Numbered from the stretch's first letter, positions 42,992-52,290 are shown. The stretch is DNA of 63,557 bases from Phascolarctobacterium sp. (GCA_017467905.1 JAFUKD010000011.1:1-63557); one strand, 5' to 3'. A program made the numbers and translations. The notes: generated by a model from the sequence alone, not told the origin.

Positions 42992-43750
42992 CTATTCCAT
43001 CCAGTATGTCATCACCAGCATCGTACAAAAGCCTACCAGCAAAGCATAGGTTGCCCAATCTTCATCACTATGGTGAGTTTCAGGAATCATCTCGTCGCTG
43101 ATAACATACATCATCGTGCCACCTGCAAACGCCAACGCAAAGGGAAGAATAGTTGTAGAAATAGTTACAGCAAAATAACCAAGCAAAGTTCCCAACACTT
43201 CTACCAAGCCAGTAGCCATAGCACACCAAAAGGTACGCCACTGGCTCATACCTGCCGCTAACATAGGCGCAATGATAACCATACCTTCAGGAATGTTTTG
43301 TAAAGCGATACCAACAGCAATACTCATAGCCTGTCCAATATTTTCCGTACCAAAGCCTACGCCAGCCGCAATGCCTTCCGGCAAATTATGGATGCCAATA
43401 GCCATTACGAAAAGCAGTACCTTGTTAATGCGTTTAGCCTTATCTGGATGCGCTTCGTGTTCTACGCCAGCCAACCTGTGCAAGTGAGGAACAACCTTAT
43501 CCATAAAATTCAAGCACATCGCACCACAAAAGATACCTGCAACCGTCATCAAGAGCCCATCCTTACCGCCACCATATTCCAGAGACGGAAGAATCAAACC
43601 AATAATAGCAGCGCACAGCATAACGCCAGCCGCAAACGAAAGAACAATGTCGCTAAATTTATGAGAGATATGTTTAAATATAAATCCTAAGAGCGCACCA
43701 AAAACAGTAGCACCGCCAATACCAAGAGCGGTCATAAAAACTAATTCCAT
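42992..43750 (-). CDS. ZIP family metal transporter
   Basis: About 252 residues from the ATG at 43750; the ATG three codons earlier lies directly against AAGGA, so the later one has better spacing. Eight membrane helices are predicted. The binuclear metal-site motifs of helices 4 and 5 are present (GIHNLPEGIAAGVGFG and ALQNIPEGMVIIAP), and a His-containing cytoplasmic loop (GVEHEAHPDKAKR) lies between. It probably imports zinc or other divalent metals, like ZupT. It has a monocistronic promoter. Confidence 0.93.
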   Translation of the reverse strand: MELVFMTALGIGGATVFGALLGFIFKHISHKFSDIVLSFAAGVMLCAAIIGLILPSLEYGGGKDGLLMTVAGIFCGAMCLNFMDKVVPHLHRLAGVEHEAHPDKAKRINKVLLFVMAIGIHNLPEGIAAGVGFGTENIGQAMSIAVGIALQNIPEGMVIIAPMLAAGMSQWRTFWCAMATGLVEVLGTLLGYFAVTISTTILPFALAFAGGTMMYVISDEMIPETHHSDEDWATYALLVGFCTMLVMTYWME

Positions 43751-43788
43751 AAATATCATTCCTTATTTTTATATGCTTAACCAACTCT

Positions 43789-43817
43789 ATTGTAAAAGCT
43801 CCCTGTACCTTAGTCAA
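43789..43817 (-). promoter_or_regulatory. Promoter of the ZIP transporter gene
   Basis: -35 TTGACT (43812-43817), a 17-base spacer and -10 TACAAT (43789-43794). Confidence 0.75.
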
Positions 43818-43961
43818 GACATTCTACCCTATGTAAGATAAAAGTACGCCCTTTCTTTCACGCACTGCTGTTATATCATAAAACATTCTTTAATTCTTCA
43901 AAGGCACGTCACATAAAACACTTTCCTTCAATATATAATGAAGCTAAAGGCAAGCACTCAC

Positions 43962-43985
43962 CAAATGTTTCACGTGAAACATTTG
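43962..43985. other. parS: parS chromosome-partitioning site (24-bp perfect palindrome)
   Basis: The core TGTTTCACGTGAAACA at 43966-43981 equals the bacterial parS consensus bound by ParB/Spo0J, and the symmetry extends to 24 bp (CAAATG ... CATTTG). parS sites load ParB and condensin near the origin. It lies in the intergenic region, between a -10-like TATAAT (43934-43939) and the start of the next gene, so ParB spreading could affect that gene. Confidence 0.9.
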
Positions 43986-44014
43986 AATACAACTCTCTCT
44001 ACGAGGTGATTACA

Positions 44015-44782
44015 TTGAAAAAATACGCACTCATTGCCTGCACCTTGGCAACAATTCTTTACGCCAATGTCAGCGCTGCCCAAACAATAACTCTCGACAA
44101 GACAACCAAGCTTGTACCCGTAGGCTGGAGCGTTGCCGAAGACATCAAGTTCCAAAAGGACACCACCGTTGAGCTTACCCCCGACGGTCAAGTAATTACC
44201 GGTGTCTTAGACACTGCCACCTACCTACGCCCCACAGGCTGGCGCAATATGATTAACGATTTTTACTACGCAGCGGCAGGCCCTGCCTTTTACCCACCAA
44301 CCTTCTGGCCGCCCTTTGACGACTTTGGTCCGGGTCCTGCACCTGCCATGCTTGTCCCCACTTACGGACATGTTCGCTACAAAAGTGAAACTCCCGTTAC
44401 CTTCGCTTCTGATGGCACGGTAATATCCGGCACGTTGGACGAGGACATTACTCTAAGCCTTCAACCCGGCAAATATGGCTTCGTTAATTTTAAAGGAGGC
44501 AACTCCCTTATCTTCTATCCCAACGGAGCAATCCAGACTGCCACCTTAGCAGAGGACACCCGCCTGCGCCCCTTAGGCTGGCAAAACAATAACATTGATG
44601 CCAGCGCAGGCTTCGTAGAATTTAAAGGTGGAACAGAAATAAGCTTCACTCAAGATGGTTACGTTACTAATGGTACCTTAAATGAAAGTACACTTTGGTT
44701 TAACCAAAACGGCAGCAGCGCAACCCTTCCTCCCAAAACCGTAGTAAGCTTTACCCCCACAGGCATAGAGGTTGTAGATTAA
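44015..44782 (+). CDS. Secreted protein with repeated beta-strand motifs, unknown function
   Basis: 255 residues from TTG at 44015, chosen because GAGGTG sits at the right distance and the product then begins with a clean signal peptide (KKYALIACTLATILYANVSA, cut near AAQT). The mature part holds about four to five imperfect repeats of the form V.F..DG.VI.GTL.EDT.L.P.GW (for example FASDGTVISGTLDEDITLSL and FTQDGYVTNGTLNESTLWF). A Pro/Phe-rich insert lies near residues 88-112. I do not recognise the family. It is probably periplasmic or surface-exposed. Confidence 0.8.
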   Translation: MKKYALIACTLATILYANVSAAQTITLDKTTKLVPVGWSVAEDIKFQKDTTVELTPDGQVITGVLDTATYLRPTGWRNMINDFYYAAAGPAFYPPTFWPPFDDFGPGPAPAMLVPTYGHVRYKSETPVTFASDGTVISGTLDEDITLSLQPGKYGFVNFKGGNSLIFYPNGAIQTATLAEDTRLRPLGWQNNNIDASAGFVEFKGGTEISFTQDGYVTNGTLNESTLWFNQNGSSATLPPKTVVSFTPTGIEVVD

Positions 44783-44847
44783 ATCGGAGCAGCAATCTAC
44801 ATACCGCTTTCCCTGTTATAAATCTCATATCTAAGTAAATAGAAGCA

Positions 44848-44882
44848 CAAAAGGCGCAGACCGCGAGGTTTGCGCCTTTTAG
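44848..44882. terminator. Bidirectional terminator
   Basis: AAAAGGCGCA pairs with TGCGCCTTTT between two converging genes, with T-rich flanks on both strands. Confidence 0.8.
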
Positions 44883-44887
44883 TTTAA

Positions 44888-45235
44888 TTAAAATCTGTCA
44901 CGTTTTGCTTTAAGGATTTTGCCGCTTTCTGCATCAATGTCGTATTCATATTCGGTGAAGCCAACATCAAACTCCAGCTCGTATTTCAGCCAGCCGTCAT
45001 CCCAATCCAATTCAAAGCTTTCCATACGCACATCTTTAGTATCAACACCAGCGTGGTTAAAAGCAATGCGTTTGGCATCAGCGGGAGAAATTTTTGCTTC
45101 GCAACGGCTTTCGTGACGGCATCTGCCATTGCCATGTCTAAGATAGAAATCATCATCCGCAGCAGCAATACCGCTAAAACCAAAGGAAGCTACTGCCACA
45201 GAAGCTGCAATCAAAAACATATTAAACTTTTTCAT
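44888..45235 (-). CDS. Secreted PepSY domain protein
   Basis: 115 residues. The signal peptide (MFLIAASVAVASFGFSGIAA) is followed by one PepSY domain (ISPADAKRIAFNHAGVDTKD, then WLKYELEFDVGFTEYEYDID and SGKILKAKRD). PepSY domains are often protease-inhibitor-like modules; the role here is unknown. Promoter: extended -10 TGCTATAAT at 45262-45267. The 270 bases between this gene and the TonB receptor stop show no other gene. Confidence 0.92.
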   Translation of the reverse strand: MKKFNMFLIAASVAVASFGFSGIAAADDDFYLRHGNGRCRHESRCEAKISPADAKRIAFNHAGVDTKDVRMESFELDWDDGWLKYELEFDVGFTEYEYDIDAESGKILKAKRDRF

Positions 45236-45504
45236 AAAATCCCCACCTTTCTTTTTTTAACATTATAGCATATGGTAAAAGCTTTTCATATCCTATAACT
45301 GTGAATTATTTTAGAACTTTCACAGGCAAGACATACACTCTCTACAAAAAGTTCTAAAACTTAATTTAAAGAACGCCACCACTTTCAAGCTTCTAAAGTT
45401 AATTCAAAAGATAATGCTCCGTTAATCGCCTCAAGCTACCATTAAAGAACACTGCTTGCTATGCCACATACCTACGGCTCGCATAAGGGAACACCCTACG
45501 AAAA

Positions 45505-47553
45505 TTAGAATTTATATTCCGCACCGATGATAAAGTGACGAGATTGAGCAGGGCTGTTGTAATGTCCATCAACAGCACCAACATAGTCAGTATAAGCTTC
45601 GTTAAAGAGATTGTATACTTTGGCATAAAGGCTGAAATCATCACTTGCTTTATAGGTAACAGCCATATCAACAGTAACAAAGTTATTATCTAAATATCTT
45701 ACTTGCGGCAAATAGCTACCCATGAAGTACCAAGCACTCCCCATTTCACAACCACTAGTATAGCGTAACCATACATTACTATCCCATTTACCATCCTTGT
45801 AGTTTACACCAATACGATAAACATTAGGACTATAGTTTCTATCTCTTACATAACCACTATTTTTATAATCTTCAACCCGAAGATAAGTGTAACTTGCGTT
45901 TACAGAAACATTATCATTTAATTCATGGCTAAGGCTTACCTCCATACCACGTTTTTTCTGCTTAGCCATATTCTCAACATGTCTATTAGCCCAGCTACTA
46001 TCCCACACCCAATTAATAGCATCTTCTAAATCACTTTCAAAATAATTAATAATAAAGTCAGTTTTATCATTAAATTTGGTGGCATATCCTAAAGTCCATG
46101 TATCACCAGTTTCAGGTTTCAAATCAGGATTCCCCTTCATTTTTCCTCCACCAGCCATAGTACCTTCATAGAACAAATCATCAGTAGTAGGTGCGCGGAA
46201 CACTTCACTCCAGTTAAAGTAAACGTGGCTATCTTCATCAAGTTTTTTATTCAAGCCTGCACTCATGGTTGTATCATCGCCAGCATGGCTATGGTCATCA
46301 TAACGAACACCAGCATTCAATGTCCAGGTAGGTGCAAACTCCCAAGTATCGCTAACGAATATTGCAGTGTTATCAATTCCTTCGTCATAGGTATTGTCAC
46401 CCTTAGCAGTTACATCAGATTCTCTCCAAGAAGCCCCAACAACTAATTTATTGGTATCAGAAGTCGTAAAAGCTTGTTGAATATCCAAACCATTTACTTT
46501 TTCTTTCATATATCCAATTGACGGCGTATCACTTCTTTTATTAAATTCGCCTTTATCATTATAATATGACACAAGATTTATTTTAGATACATTATTATAT
46601 TCTAATTCATTATGGTAAATCTGCACATAACCTTGGTCTCTACCATTAATTACCCAATCATATTTAGCATATATATTTTGAGTTTCTTTGTCTTGTTTAT
46701 ATACACCATAGTCTATTTGCTCCTCGCCAGCACCATCAGGATACCACGGAAGAGTAGGACTCATACCTTCATACTTACTGTAATCAAAGCCTACAGAAAG
46801 ATTGGTTGTATCAGTAATCTCTTGAGTCAGATTAAGAGAGAACTTTTTATTTTCAAAGTCAGTAGGTCCTTCCCATCTCTTAGTGGTATCAGTTTTATGG
46901 TCTCTATATTTGTAATAGTCTTGTTCATATTGACTTGCAGAAACAGTTACGCCTGTCTTGCCTTGTTTAGCAGAATACATAATCTTTTTATCTTCTGCCC
47001 CAAAGGAACCAAAGCCAAGAGAGATTTTACCATTGGTCATATCAGCCTTTTTGGTAATAATGTTGATTACACCACCAACAGCTTCAGAACCATAGAGTGC
47101 ACCGCCTGCACCCTTCAAAACTTCCACACGCTCAATCATACTGGTATCAGGCAACATATTCATATCAATACTACCTCTACCACCATCGTTAGAGCCCATA
47201 TCAGTGGTTACTCTACGACCATCAACCAAAACGAGTACGCGGTCATCACCATTGAGTTTAATCTTTTTTTCTTTGGTACCTATGCCATTATCTAAAACGG
47301 TTACACCACTTACATCTTTAAGCACTTCACCCATGTCTTGGTATTTACGTTGCTCAATTTGCTCCGCACCAACAACAGAAATATTTGCTGGAGTATCTAC
47401 TAAACGAGTTTCGGTTCTCGCTGCAGTTACGACAAACTCGTCCATCTCAAAGGTTTGCAGTTCATTCGCATGTACCGGTGTTCCCCCCCATTGTACAGCG
47501 CCACAAATAAGAGCTGCCATCAGCACGCCCTTGCTCATTTTATTTTGCATCAT
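45505..47553 (-). CDS. TonB-dependent outer-membrane receptor
   Basis: 682 residues. Signal peptide (GVLMAALICGAVQWGGTPVHA), TonB box EFVVTAARTETR, plug domain (IEQRKYQDMGEVLKDVSGVT, VLVDGRRVTTD, VEVLKGAGGALYGSEAVGGV), then a 22-strand barrel ending in YNSPAQSRHFIIGAEYKF with the usual terminal Phe. The substrate is not evident; CirA/BtuB-like siderophore, heme or corrinoid uptake are options. No cobalamin riboswitch or obvious Fur box is seen upstream. It lies downstream of exbB-exbD-tonB but has its own promoter. Confidence 0.95.
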   Translation of the reverse strand: MMQNKMSKGVLMAALICGAVQWGGTPVHANELQTFEMDEFVVTAARTETRLVDTPANISVVGAEQIEQRKYQDMGEVLKDVSGVTVLDNGIGTKEKKIKLNGDDRVLVLVDGRRVTTDMGSNDGGRGSIDMNMLPDTSMIERVEVLKGAGGALYGSEAVGGVINIITKKADMTNGKISLGFGSFGAEDKKIMYSAKQGKTGVTVSASQYEQDYYKYRDHKTDTTKRWEGPTDFENKKFSLNLTQEITDTTNLSVGFDYSKYEGMSPTLPWYPDGAGEEQIDYGVYKQDKETQNIYAKYDWVINGRDQGYVQIYHNELEYNNVSKINLVSYYNDKGEFNKRSDTPSIGYMKEKVNGLDIQQAFTTSDTNKLVVGASWRESDVTAKGDNTYDEGIDNTAIFVSDTWEFAPTWTLNAGVRYDDHSHAGDDTTMSAGLNKKLDEDSHVYFNWSEVFRAPTTDDLFYEGTMAGGGKMKGNPDLKPETGDTWTLGYATKFNDKTDFIINYFESDLEDAINWVWDSSWANRHVENMAKQKKRGMEVSLSHELNDNVSVNASYTYLRVEDYKNSGYVRDRNYSPNVYRIGVNYKDGKWDSNVWLRYTSGCEMGSAWYFMGSYLPQVRYLDNNFVTVDMAVTYKASDDFSLYAKVYNLFNEAYTDYVGAVDGHYNSPAQSRHFIIGAEYKF

Positions 47554-47616
47554 TACACCTCATTTTTATAAATTCGCTAAATTCTTATTTCATCTAATTT
47601 TTTCAGATTTGTTAAT

Positions 47617-47646
47617 ATTATACACTCTCTATCCGCATAACTACAA
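47617..47646 (-). promoter_or_regulatory. Promoter of the TonB-dependent receptor gene
   Basis: -35 TTGTAG (47641-47646), an 18-base spacer and -10 TATAAT (47617-47622). Confidence 0.7.
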
Positions 47647-47777
47647 GGCTAATTAAGAAGTAATGTTAAAAATAAGAAGCAAATTTTTAAATGGAGAATT
47701 TTCATAACATTTATTTTTCGTTCCAAATTTTAAACTTCTTGTAAGCGGAAACCAGTCTGAAAAAATTGCTATAGCCT

Positions 47778-47815
47778 AAAAAATTAACGACCTTCCAAAA
47801 TTGAAAGGTCGTTAG
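47778..47815 (-). terminator. Terminator after tonB
   Basis: TAACGACCTT pairs with AAGGTCGTTA; on the minus strand ATTTTTTAG follows. It separates tonB from the receptor gene. Confidence 0.85.
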
Positions 47816-47818
47816 AAA

Positions 47819-48469
47819 TTATCTGCGCAATTTAAATTTAATGGGCATGGTAATATAGCAGTCTATCTTCTGTTTAAGCTTGTTTCTTGCCGGGCTAAAG
47901 CGCCATTTGTAAACTGCTTCCAAAGCATTGGCGTCCATCTCTGCGTGTCCGGAAGATTGCACAATGCTTGCTTCCGTCACCTTACCTTCATAGGTAATGA
48001 GCATTTTAATTTTAACCAAGCCTTCAACAGAGGCATTGCGTGCGGAAGCGGGGTATTTAGGCTCTACAGTACGGATGGGACGGGGCGGAGTTACAGGAAC
48101 ACCTTGTCCATCACCTATGCCATCACCTTTTCCGACAGTTTTATGGTCTCCCTTTTTAGGACTGGGATTTGGATTTGGATTTTTATCAGGCTTTTTGTCT
48201 GCAACAGGCTTCTTAGGCTCTACCTTAGGTTTCTCCTTTGTTTCGACAATTTGATCCTCTTCCTCAATTACAGGCTCCGCTTCTTCCACAACTTCTTCCT
48301 GCGGTTCTTCGGGAGCGCCACCGCCTGCCACCAAGGAAACCTCTAAAATTTCCGGTGGGCGGTTGCTGTTAAAGGAAAAGCCAAACACACCTAACAACAA
48401 AGCAAAAATAACGTGAGCAACAATTGCAACAGCAAAGCCTTTGCCTAATCTATTGCGTTCGTCATTCAT
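47819..48469 (-). CDS. tonB: Energy transducer TonB
   Basis: 216 residues: an N-terminal membrane anchor (GFAVAIVAHVIFALLLGVFG), a Pro/Glu/Lys-rich periplasmic spacer (about 50-115) and the C-terminal TonB domain (VEPKYPASARNASVEGLVKI, then MDANALEAVYKWRFSPA). It couples the ExbBD proton motor to outer-membrane receptors. The start overlaps the exbD stop by four bases. Confidence 0.95.
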   Translation of the reverse strand: MNDERNRLGKGFAVAIVAHVIFALLLGVFGFSFNSNRPPEILEVSLVAGGGAPEEPQEEVVEEAEPVIEEEDQIVETKEKPKVEPKKPVADKKPDKNPNPNPSPKKGDHKTVGKGDGIGDGQGVPVTPPRPIRTVEPKYPASARNASVEGLVKIKMLITYEGKVTEASIVQSSGHAEMDANALEAVYKWRFSPARNKLKQKIDCYITMPIKFKLRR

Positions 48470-48882
48470 TTTTTGCCACCTATATCAGTTGCCAAGCCAA
48501 AGCGAGTTACACCTGCGCCTTTAAGTTTATCCATCAGCTCAATTACAAGCTTGTAATCAGCATCCCCATCCGCACGAATAATTACGGAGAAGGAAGAATC
48601 GCGCTTGCTTTCCATAGCTGCGTTGGTTACCAGCAGGTCAATGTCAATTTGGTCTTCATCTAAATATACGCTACCATCCTTTTTGATAGTAACAGAAAAA
48701 TTACTTTTACTAACAGTCTCAGAATTTTGTGCTACCGGCAAGCGAATGGGAATAGTTTTAATTTCACTCATGTACATGGTACTTACAATAAAGAACACCA
48801 GCAGCAGGAAAATCATATCAATCATGGGACTGAGCATGATTTCAGGCGGAGTTATAACTCTCTTACGTCTTCTACTACGCAT
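48466..48882 (-). CDS. exbD: Biopolymer transport protein ExbD
   Basis: 138 residues with one N-terminal helix (LSPMIDMIFLLLVFFIVSTM) that carries the essential proton-carrying Asp (in PMIDM) and a periplasmic domain. It lies 15 bases after exbB and is coupled to tonB. Confidence 0.95.
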   Translation of the reverse strand: MRSRRRKRVITPPEIMLSPMIDMIFLLLVFFIVSTMYMSEIKTIPIRLPVAQNSETVSKSNFSVTIKKDGSVYLDEDQIDIDLLVTNAAMESKRDSSFSVIIRADGDADYKLVIELMDKLKGAGVTRFGLATDIGGKK

Positions 48883-48897
48883 TTATCGCACCGCCTC

Positions 48898-49533
48898 TCA
48901 ACAGCATTTATGGTTATCGTTCTTAGCTTGAATGATGTCGGATAAGATACTGGAAACTTCGTAGATATTCAGGGTTTCAGTTTTAATTTTGTTGGACAGC
49001 CAAGCGTGAATGCACATACCTAAAATTGCGATGCACAAACCGAACACGGTGGTAATCAAGGCTTCGCCAATACCTGCGGTAACAGCCATAGGGTTCTGCG
49101 CTCTTTCGTTAAGAGCGTTGAAGGAAGAAATCATACCGGTAATAGTACCCAGCAAGCCAAGCATAGGAGCAAGACCAATGATTACGCCAAGGTAATTGAT
49201 ATTCTTTTCAAAGCCGTCAATGATGCGGTCAGCTTTTGCATAAACAATGGATTCCAAACGGGGACCCATATCTTCTTTAATATCCAAAATCTCTGCAGCC
49301 ATAGCAGCAGCTTCGCCCTTGCTTTCACCAGCATAATCCCTTGCAGCAACAAGATTAAAATCATTCATCAAGCGTGCAAAATTATGGACGAACTCCACGC
49401 CGGAAACAGCCTTCTTGTAATACAAGTAACGCTCTACGCCAACAGCGATTGCTCCAATGGAGCACAGCAGCAAAGGCCACATGCACGGACCGCCTTTAAT
49501 AAAATAATCAATAGCACTACCAAAAATACCCAT
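48898..49533 (-). CDS. exbB: MotA/TolQ/ExbB proton channel protein
   Basis: About 211 residues from the ATG at 49533 with AGAGGG upstream; the TTG seven codons earlier covers that site. Three membrane helices; the conserved cytosolic-to-helix segment is LGVIIGLAPMLGLLGTITGM, followed by GIGEALITTVFGLCIAI. It forms the ExbB pentamer of the TonB motor. It is first in exbB-exbD-tonB. Confidence 0.95.
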   Translation of the reverse strand: MGIFGSAIDYFIKGGPCMWPLLLCSIGAIAVGVERYLYYKKAVSGVEFVHNFARLMNDFNLVAARDYAGESKGEAAAMAAEILDIKEDMGPRLESIVYAKADRIIDGFEKNINYLGVIIGLAPMLGLLGTITGMISSFNALNERAQNPMAVTAGIGEALITTVFGLCIAILGMCIHAWLSNKIKTETLNIYEVSSILSDIIQAKNDNHKCC

Positions 49534-49599
49534 TTGTATCCCTCTTTCATTCAAGACTAATATTTTTATTGAGAAACATTCCGAATAAAATACACGTCT

Positions 49600-49628
49600 A
49601 TTATACTACCTTGGATATTTTCAGTCAA
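49600..49628 (-). promoter_or_regulatory. Promoter of exbB-exbD-tonB
   Basis: -35 TTGACT (49623-49628), a 17-base spacer and -10 TATAAT (49600-49605). Confidence 0.8.
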
Positions 49629-49659
49629 CAACTTGTGTCACGACTATGTTATTTTTTAA

Positions 49660-49711
49660 AACAATAAAAAGCAAACACTTCCTGCTTCACAGAAACAAGA
49701 AGTGTTTTTTA
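49660..49711 (-). terminator. Terminator after ilvB
   Basis: AAACACTTC and GAAGTGTTT form the outer stem with an inner GTTTC/GAAGC pairing; on the minus strand TGCTTTTTATTG follows. Repeat copy A lies between the ilvB stop and this terminator, so it is part of the transcript. Confidence 0.75.
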
Positions 49712-49729
49712 TGTAATACGCTATATACA

Positions 49730-49844
49730 CGTCAGAAGTGCTGTATAACGAGGCGGAGCAAAATTATGAAGCGATGGTGTACTGGTAGTACGTCCAGCAA
49801 ATAAGATGTGCTGTGACAAAGTATAACGGCGCTTATCACGCGTT
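49730..49844. repeat. Structured intergenic repeat, copy A
   Basis: About 115 bases nearly matching 52296-52409 in the same orientation (about 90 percent over the first 71 bases by eye). It contains a small hairpin (GTAC-TGGTA-GTAC) and repeated GTATAAC words. It directly follows ilvB. Confidence 0.85.
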
Positions 49845-51494
49845 TTATTCAGTAAATTTTACGTAGTCGCCAATCCCCGCCCCCGGCACCACCATCGGCA
49901 GCACCATATTCTTCGGATCAACAGTTACCTCAATAATATAGGGCTCATCCATTTCCATAGCCTTTTCTACTGCGGCAGCAAGCTCTTCGGGAGTAGTAAC
50001 GTGCTCGCCCTTTACGCCAAAGGCTTCGCCGTATTTGACAAAGTCCACATAACCGGGGAACTCGCAGGCGGTAAAACGCTTCGCAAAGGAAACAGTTTGC
50101 AGCTGGCGAATCATCCCCAAGCCGCTGTTATTGAAAACAATGGCAGTAACGGGAAGCTTGTAGCTGGCAATGGTGAACAGCTCGGAGCCAGTCATCTTAA
50201 AACCGCCATCACCGCTGAGGCTAATTACCCTGCTCTTGGGACGAGCAAGCTGCGCCCCCATTGCTGCAGGCAAGCCAAAGCCCATTGTACCCAAGCCGCC
50301 GGAGGTAATCCATTGGCGGGCAAACTGGATACGCAAATGCTGAGCCGCCCACATTTGATGTTGTCCAACGTCGGTAGTAATGATATAATCCTTATCCTTA
50401 ATAACAGGGTTCAATGCTTTGAAAAATTCCGGTGCAGATTCGTCACCAAAATCCTCGTCCATACTGGGCCAGCCTTCAATGCGCTGCCACCAAGCACTTA
50501 AATCGTGGGGTTCACTGCCTGCCTCGAGGCGTTGCAGTGTTTTATTCATATTGGCAGAGATACCAATGGTTGAAAAAATATTTTTATCCAGCTCTGCCGG
50601 GTCTATATCAAGGTGAATAATAACCTTGTTTTCATTATAGGTCTTGCGCTCGCCGGTAACACGGTCGTTGAAGCGGGTACCAACTGCGAGAATCAAATCC
50701 GCTTCCTTAACTGCGTTGTTTGCACGCTCGTGACCATGCAAGCCTGTCATTCCAAGGAACAAGCTGCGATAAGCGCTGATTGCGCCCAAGCCCATCAAGG
50801 TACTTACTACGGGAATGCGCAGCTTCTCGCACAAGTGCATGGCATCGTATTCAGCATCCGCACTAATTACACCGCCGCCAATAAGCATAACAGGGCGTTC
50901 TGCTTTACTGATGGCTTCAACTGCAGCAGCAATCACTTCATCAGAAGGCTCATCTTCGGGAACAGGAGGCAACACTCCTTCAACGTAATCTACAATAGCT
51001 GTTTGCACATCACGGGGAACGTCTACAAGAACTGGACCAGGACGTCCGGTTTTTGCCATTTGGAAAGCGAGGCGCAGGGTTTGCGCCAAATGAGCAGGGT
51101 CTTTTACAAGGAAGTTATGCTTGGTAATAGGCATGGCAATACCTGTGATGTCAACCTCTTGGAAAGCATCGCGGCCAATCATAACAGTGGGAACCTGTCC
51201 TGTAATTGCAACCACAGGAATAGAATCCAAGAAAGCAGTTGCCAAGCCGGTAACCAAATTAGTAGCCCCCGGTCCGGAGGTTGCAATGCAAACGCCCACC
51301 TTGCCTGACGCACGGGCAAAGCCATCTGCCGCGTGGGCTGCGCCCTGCTCGTGAGCAACTAAAATATGCTGAACCTTAGATTCCCTTAACGCATCATAAA
51401 AAGGAAGAATAGCGCCGCCGGGATAACCAAAAACTGTAGATACTCCTTCTTCTTCGAGGCAACGTACCATTACCTCAGCACCGGTCATCTGCAT
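49845..51494 (-). CDS. ilvB: Acetolactate synthase, large catalytic subunit
   Basis: About 549 residues from the ATG at 51494, four bases after the ilvH stop, with GGGGGTG upstream. Features: TVFGYPGGAILPFYDALRES with the catalytic Glu in VAHEQGAAHAADGFAR, FAD/central domain VMLIGGGVISADAEYDA, and TPP motif LSGDGGFKMTGSELFTIASY. It makes acetolactate for valine, leucine and isoleucine. It is encoded after its regulatory subunit, the reverse of the common ilvB-ilvH order. Confidence 0.96.
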   Translation of the reverse strand: MQMTGAEVMVRCLEEEGVSTVFGYPGGAILPFYDALRESKVQHILVAHEQGAAHAADGFARASGKVGVCIATSGPGATNLVTGLATAFLDSIPVVAITGQVPTVMIGRDAFQEVDITGIAMPITKHNFLVKDPAHLAQTLRLAFQMAKTGRPGPVLVDVPRDVQTAIVDYVEGVLPPVPEDEPSDEVIAAAVEAISKAERPVMLIGGGVISADAEYDAMHLCEKLRIPVVSTLMGLGAISAYRSLFLGMTGLHGHERANNAVKEADLILAVGTRFNDRVTGERKTYNENKVIIHLDIDPAELDKNIFSTIGISANMNKTLQRLEAGSEPHDLSAWWQRIEGWPSMDEDFGDESAPEFFKALNPVIKDKDYIITTDVGQHQMWAAQHLRIQFARQWITSGGLGTMGFGLPAAMGAQLARPKSRVISLSGDGGFKMTGSELFTIASYKLPVTAIVFNNSGLGMIRQLQTVSFAKRFTACEFPGYVDFVKYGEAFGVKGEHVTTPEELAAAVEKAMEMDEPYIIEVTVDPKNMVLPMVVPGAGIGDYVKFTE

Positions 51495-51498
51495 ACCA

Positions 51499-52044
51499 CT
51501 ACACCCCCACACTTGTCTTCGCTGCGTTAGCCTTAGGCCATTCGTAACGAGATTTATCTACACTCATATGCGTGTCGCCGCGTTCCAGCGCCACCAAACC
51601 TGTTTGCACCATTTCTAAAATTCCATAGGGACGCATTACTTCTACAAAAGCATTCAGCTTGTCATCAACGCCCGTAGCCAAAAAGGTTAAAGATTCACCG
51701 GTAACATCCACCGCATGAGCACGGAATACATCTGCCAAGCGGAGCAGCTCCAAACGCTTTTCGCCAGCGTGAACCTTAACCATAACCATACTGCGCTTAG
51801 CACTTGCTTTCGGCGGAAGGACTTTCACGGATTCTACCTCCACCAATTTTTCCAGCTGCTTGCAGACTTGGACGATGGTTAGATCGTCAGCCTTCATTGT
51901 TACAGTCATTCTGGAAAATTCCGGGTTTTGCGTAATACCAACGGCAAGACTGTCAATGTTAAAGCCACGACGAGAGAACATGCCGGATACACGCATCAGA
52001 ACGCCCGGTTGGTTGCGTACTAAAATAGATAAAATCTGTTCCAC
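51499..52044 (-). CDS. ilvH: Acetolactate synthase, small regulatory subunit
   Basis: 181 residues with an N-terminal ACT domain (QILSILVRNQPGVLMRVSGM, then SRRGFNIDSLAVGITQNPEF) and the C-terminal ALS_ss_C domain. It gives valine feedback to IlvB. GTG start behind GAGGAGGAAG. The leader holds a hairpin TTCGCCA/TGGCGAA at about 52065-52088, and no leader peptide rich in branched-chain codons was found. Confidence 0.95.
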   Translation of the reverse strand: MEQILSILVRNQPGVLMRVSGMFSRRGFNIDSLAVGITQNPEFSRMTVTMKADDLTIVQVCKQLEKLVEVESVKVLPPKASAKRSMVMVKVHAGEKRLELLRLADVFRAHAVDVTGESLTFLATGVDDKLNAFVEVMRPYGILEMVQTGLVALERGDTHMSVDKSRYEWPKANAAKTSVGV

Positions 52045-52112
52045 GTTTCTTCCTCCTCAAAACATTTTCGCCAAGCAATATGGCGAACACAAAATAGCAT
52101 AATATCGTTTAC

Positions 52113-52141
52113 ATTATGCCAACATCAGGAGGCTTTGTCAA
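52113..52141 (-). promoter_or_regulatory. Promoter of ilvH-ilvB
   Basis: -35 TTGACA (52136-52141), a 17-base spacer and -10 CATAAT (52113-52118). Confidence 0.8.
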
Positions 52142-52209
52142 ATTATTTTGTATCACAAACAAGGACAATGCTCACAATGTAACAGAATAAACATTCTAAG
52201 TAAAGGTTA

Positions 52210-52290
52210 CGTCAAAAGCGTTAGGAGCGCGGAAGACGCGAAGCAGTGAGCTTGTGCCGTGAAAGCGTACTGTATTAAGAAAGCTTCGTC
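52210..52290. repeat. Degenerate copy C of the intergenic repeat
   Basis: Shares the word order of copies A and B (ACGTCAAAAGCGTTAGGAG, then GCGAAG, GTGCCG and AGCGTACTG) but is strongly diverged. It lies directly upstream of copy B, giving a tandem arrangement before ilvH. Confidence 0.45.

Noticed and set aside
47554-47818. Fur box or cobalamin riboswitch controlling the TonB receptor
   Set aside because: Neither the 19-bp Fur palindrome nor a B12 box is visible.
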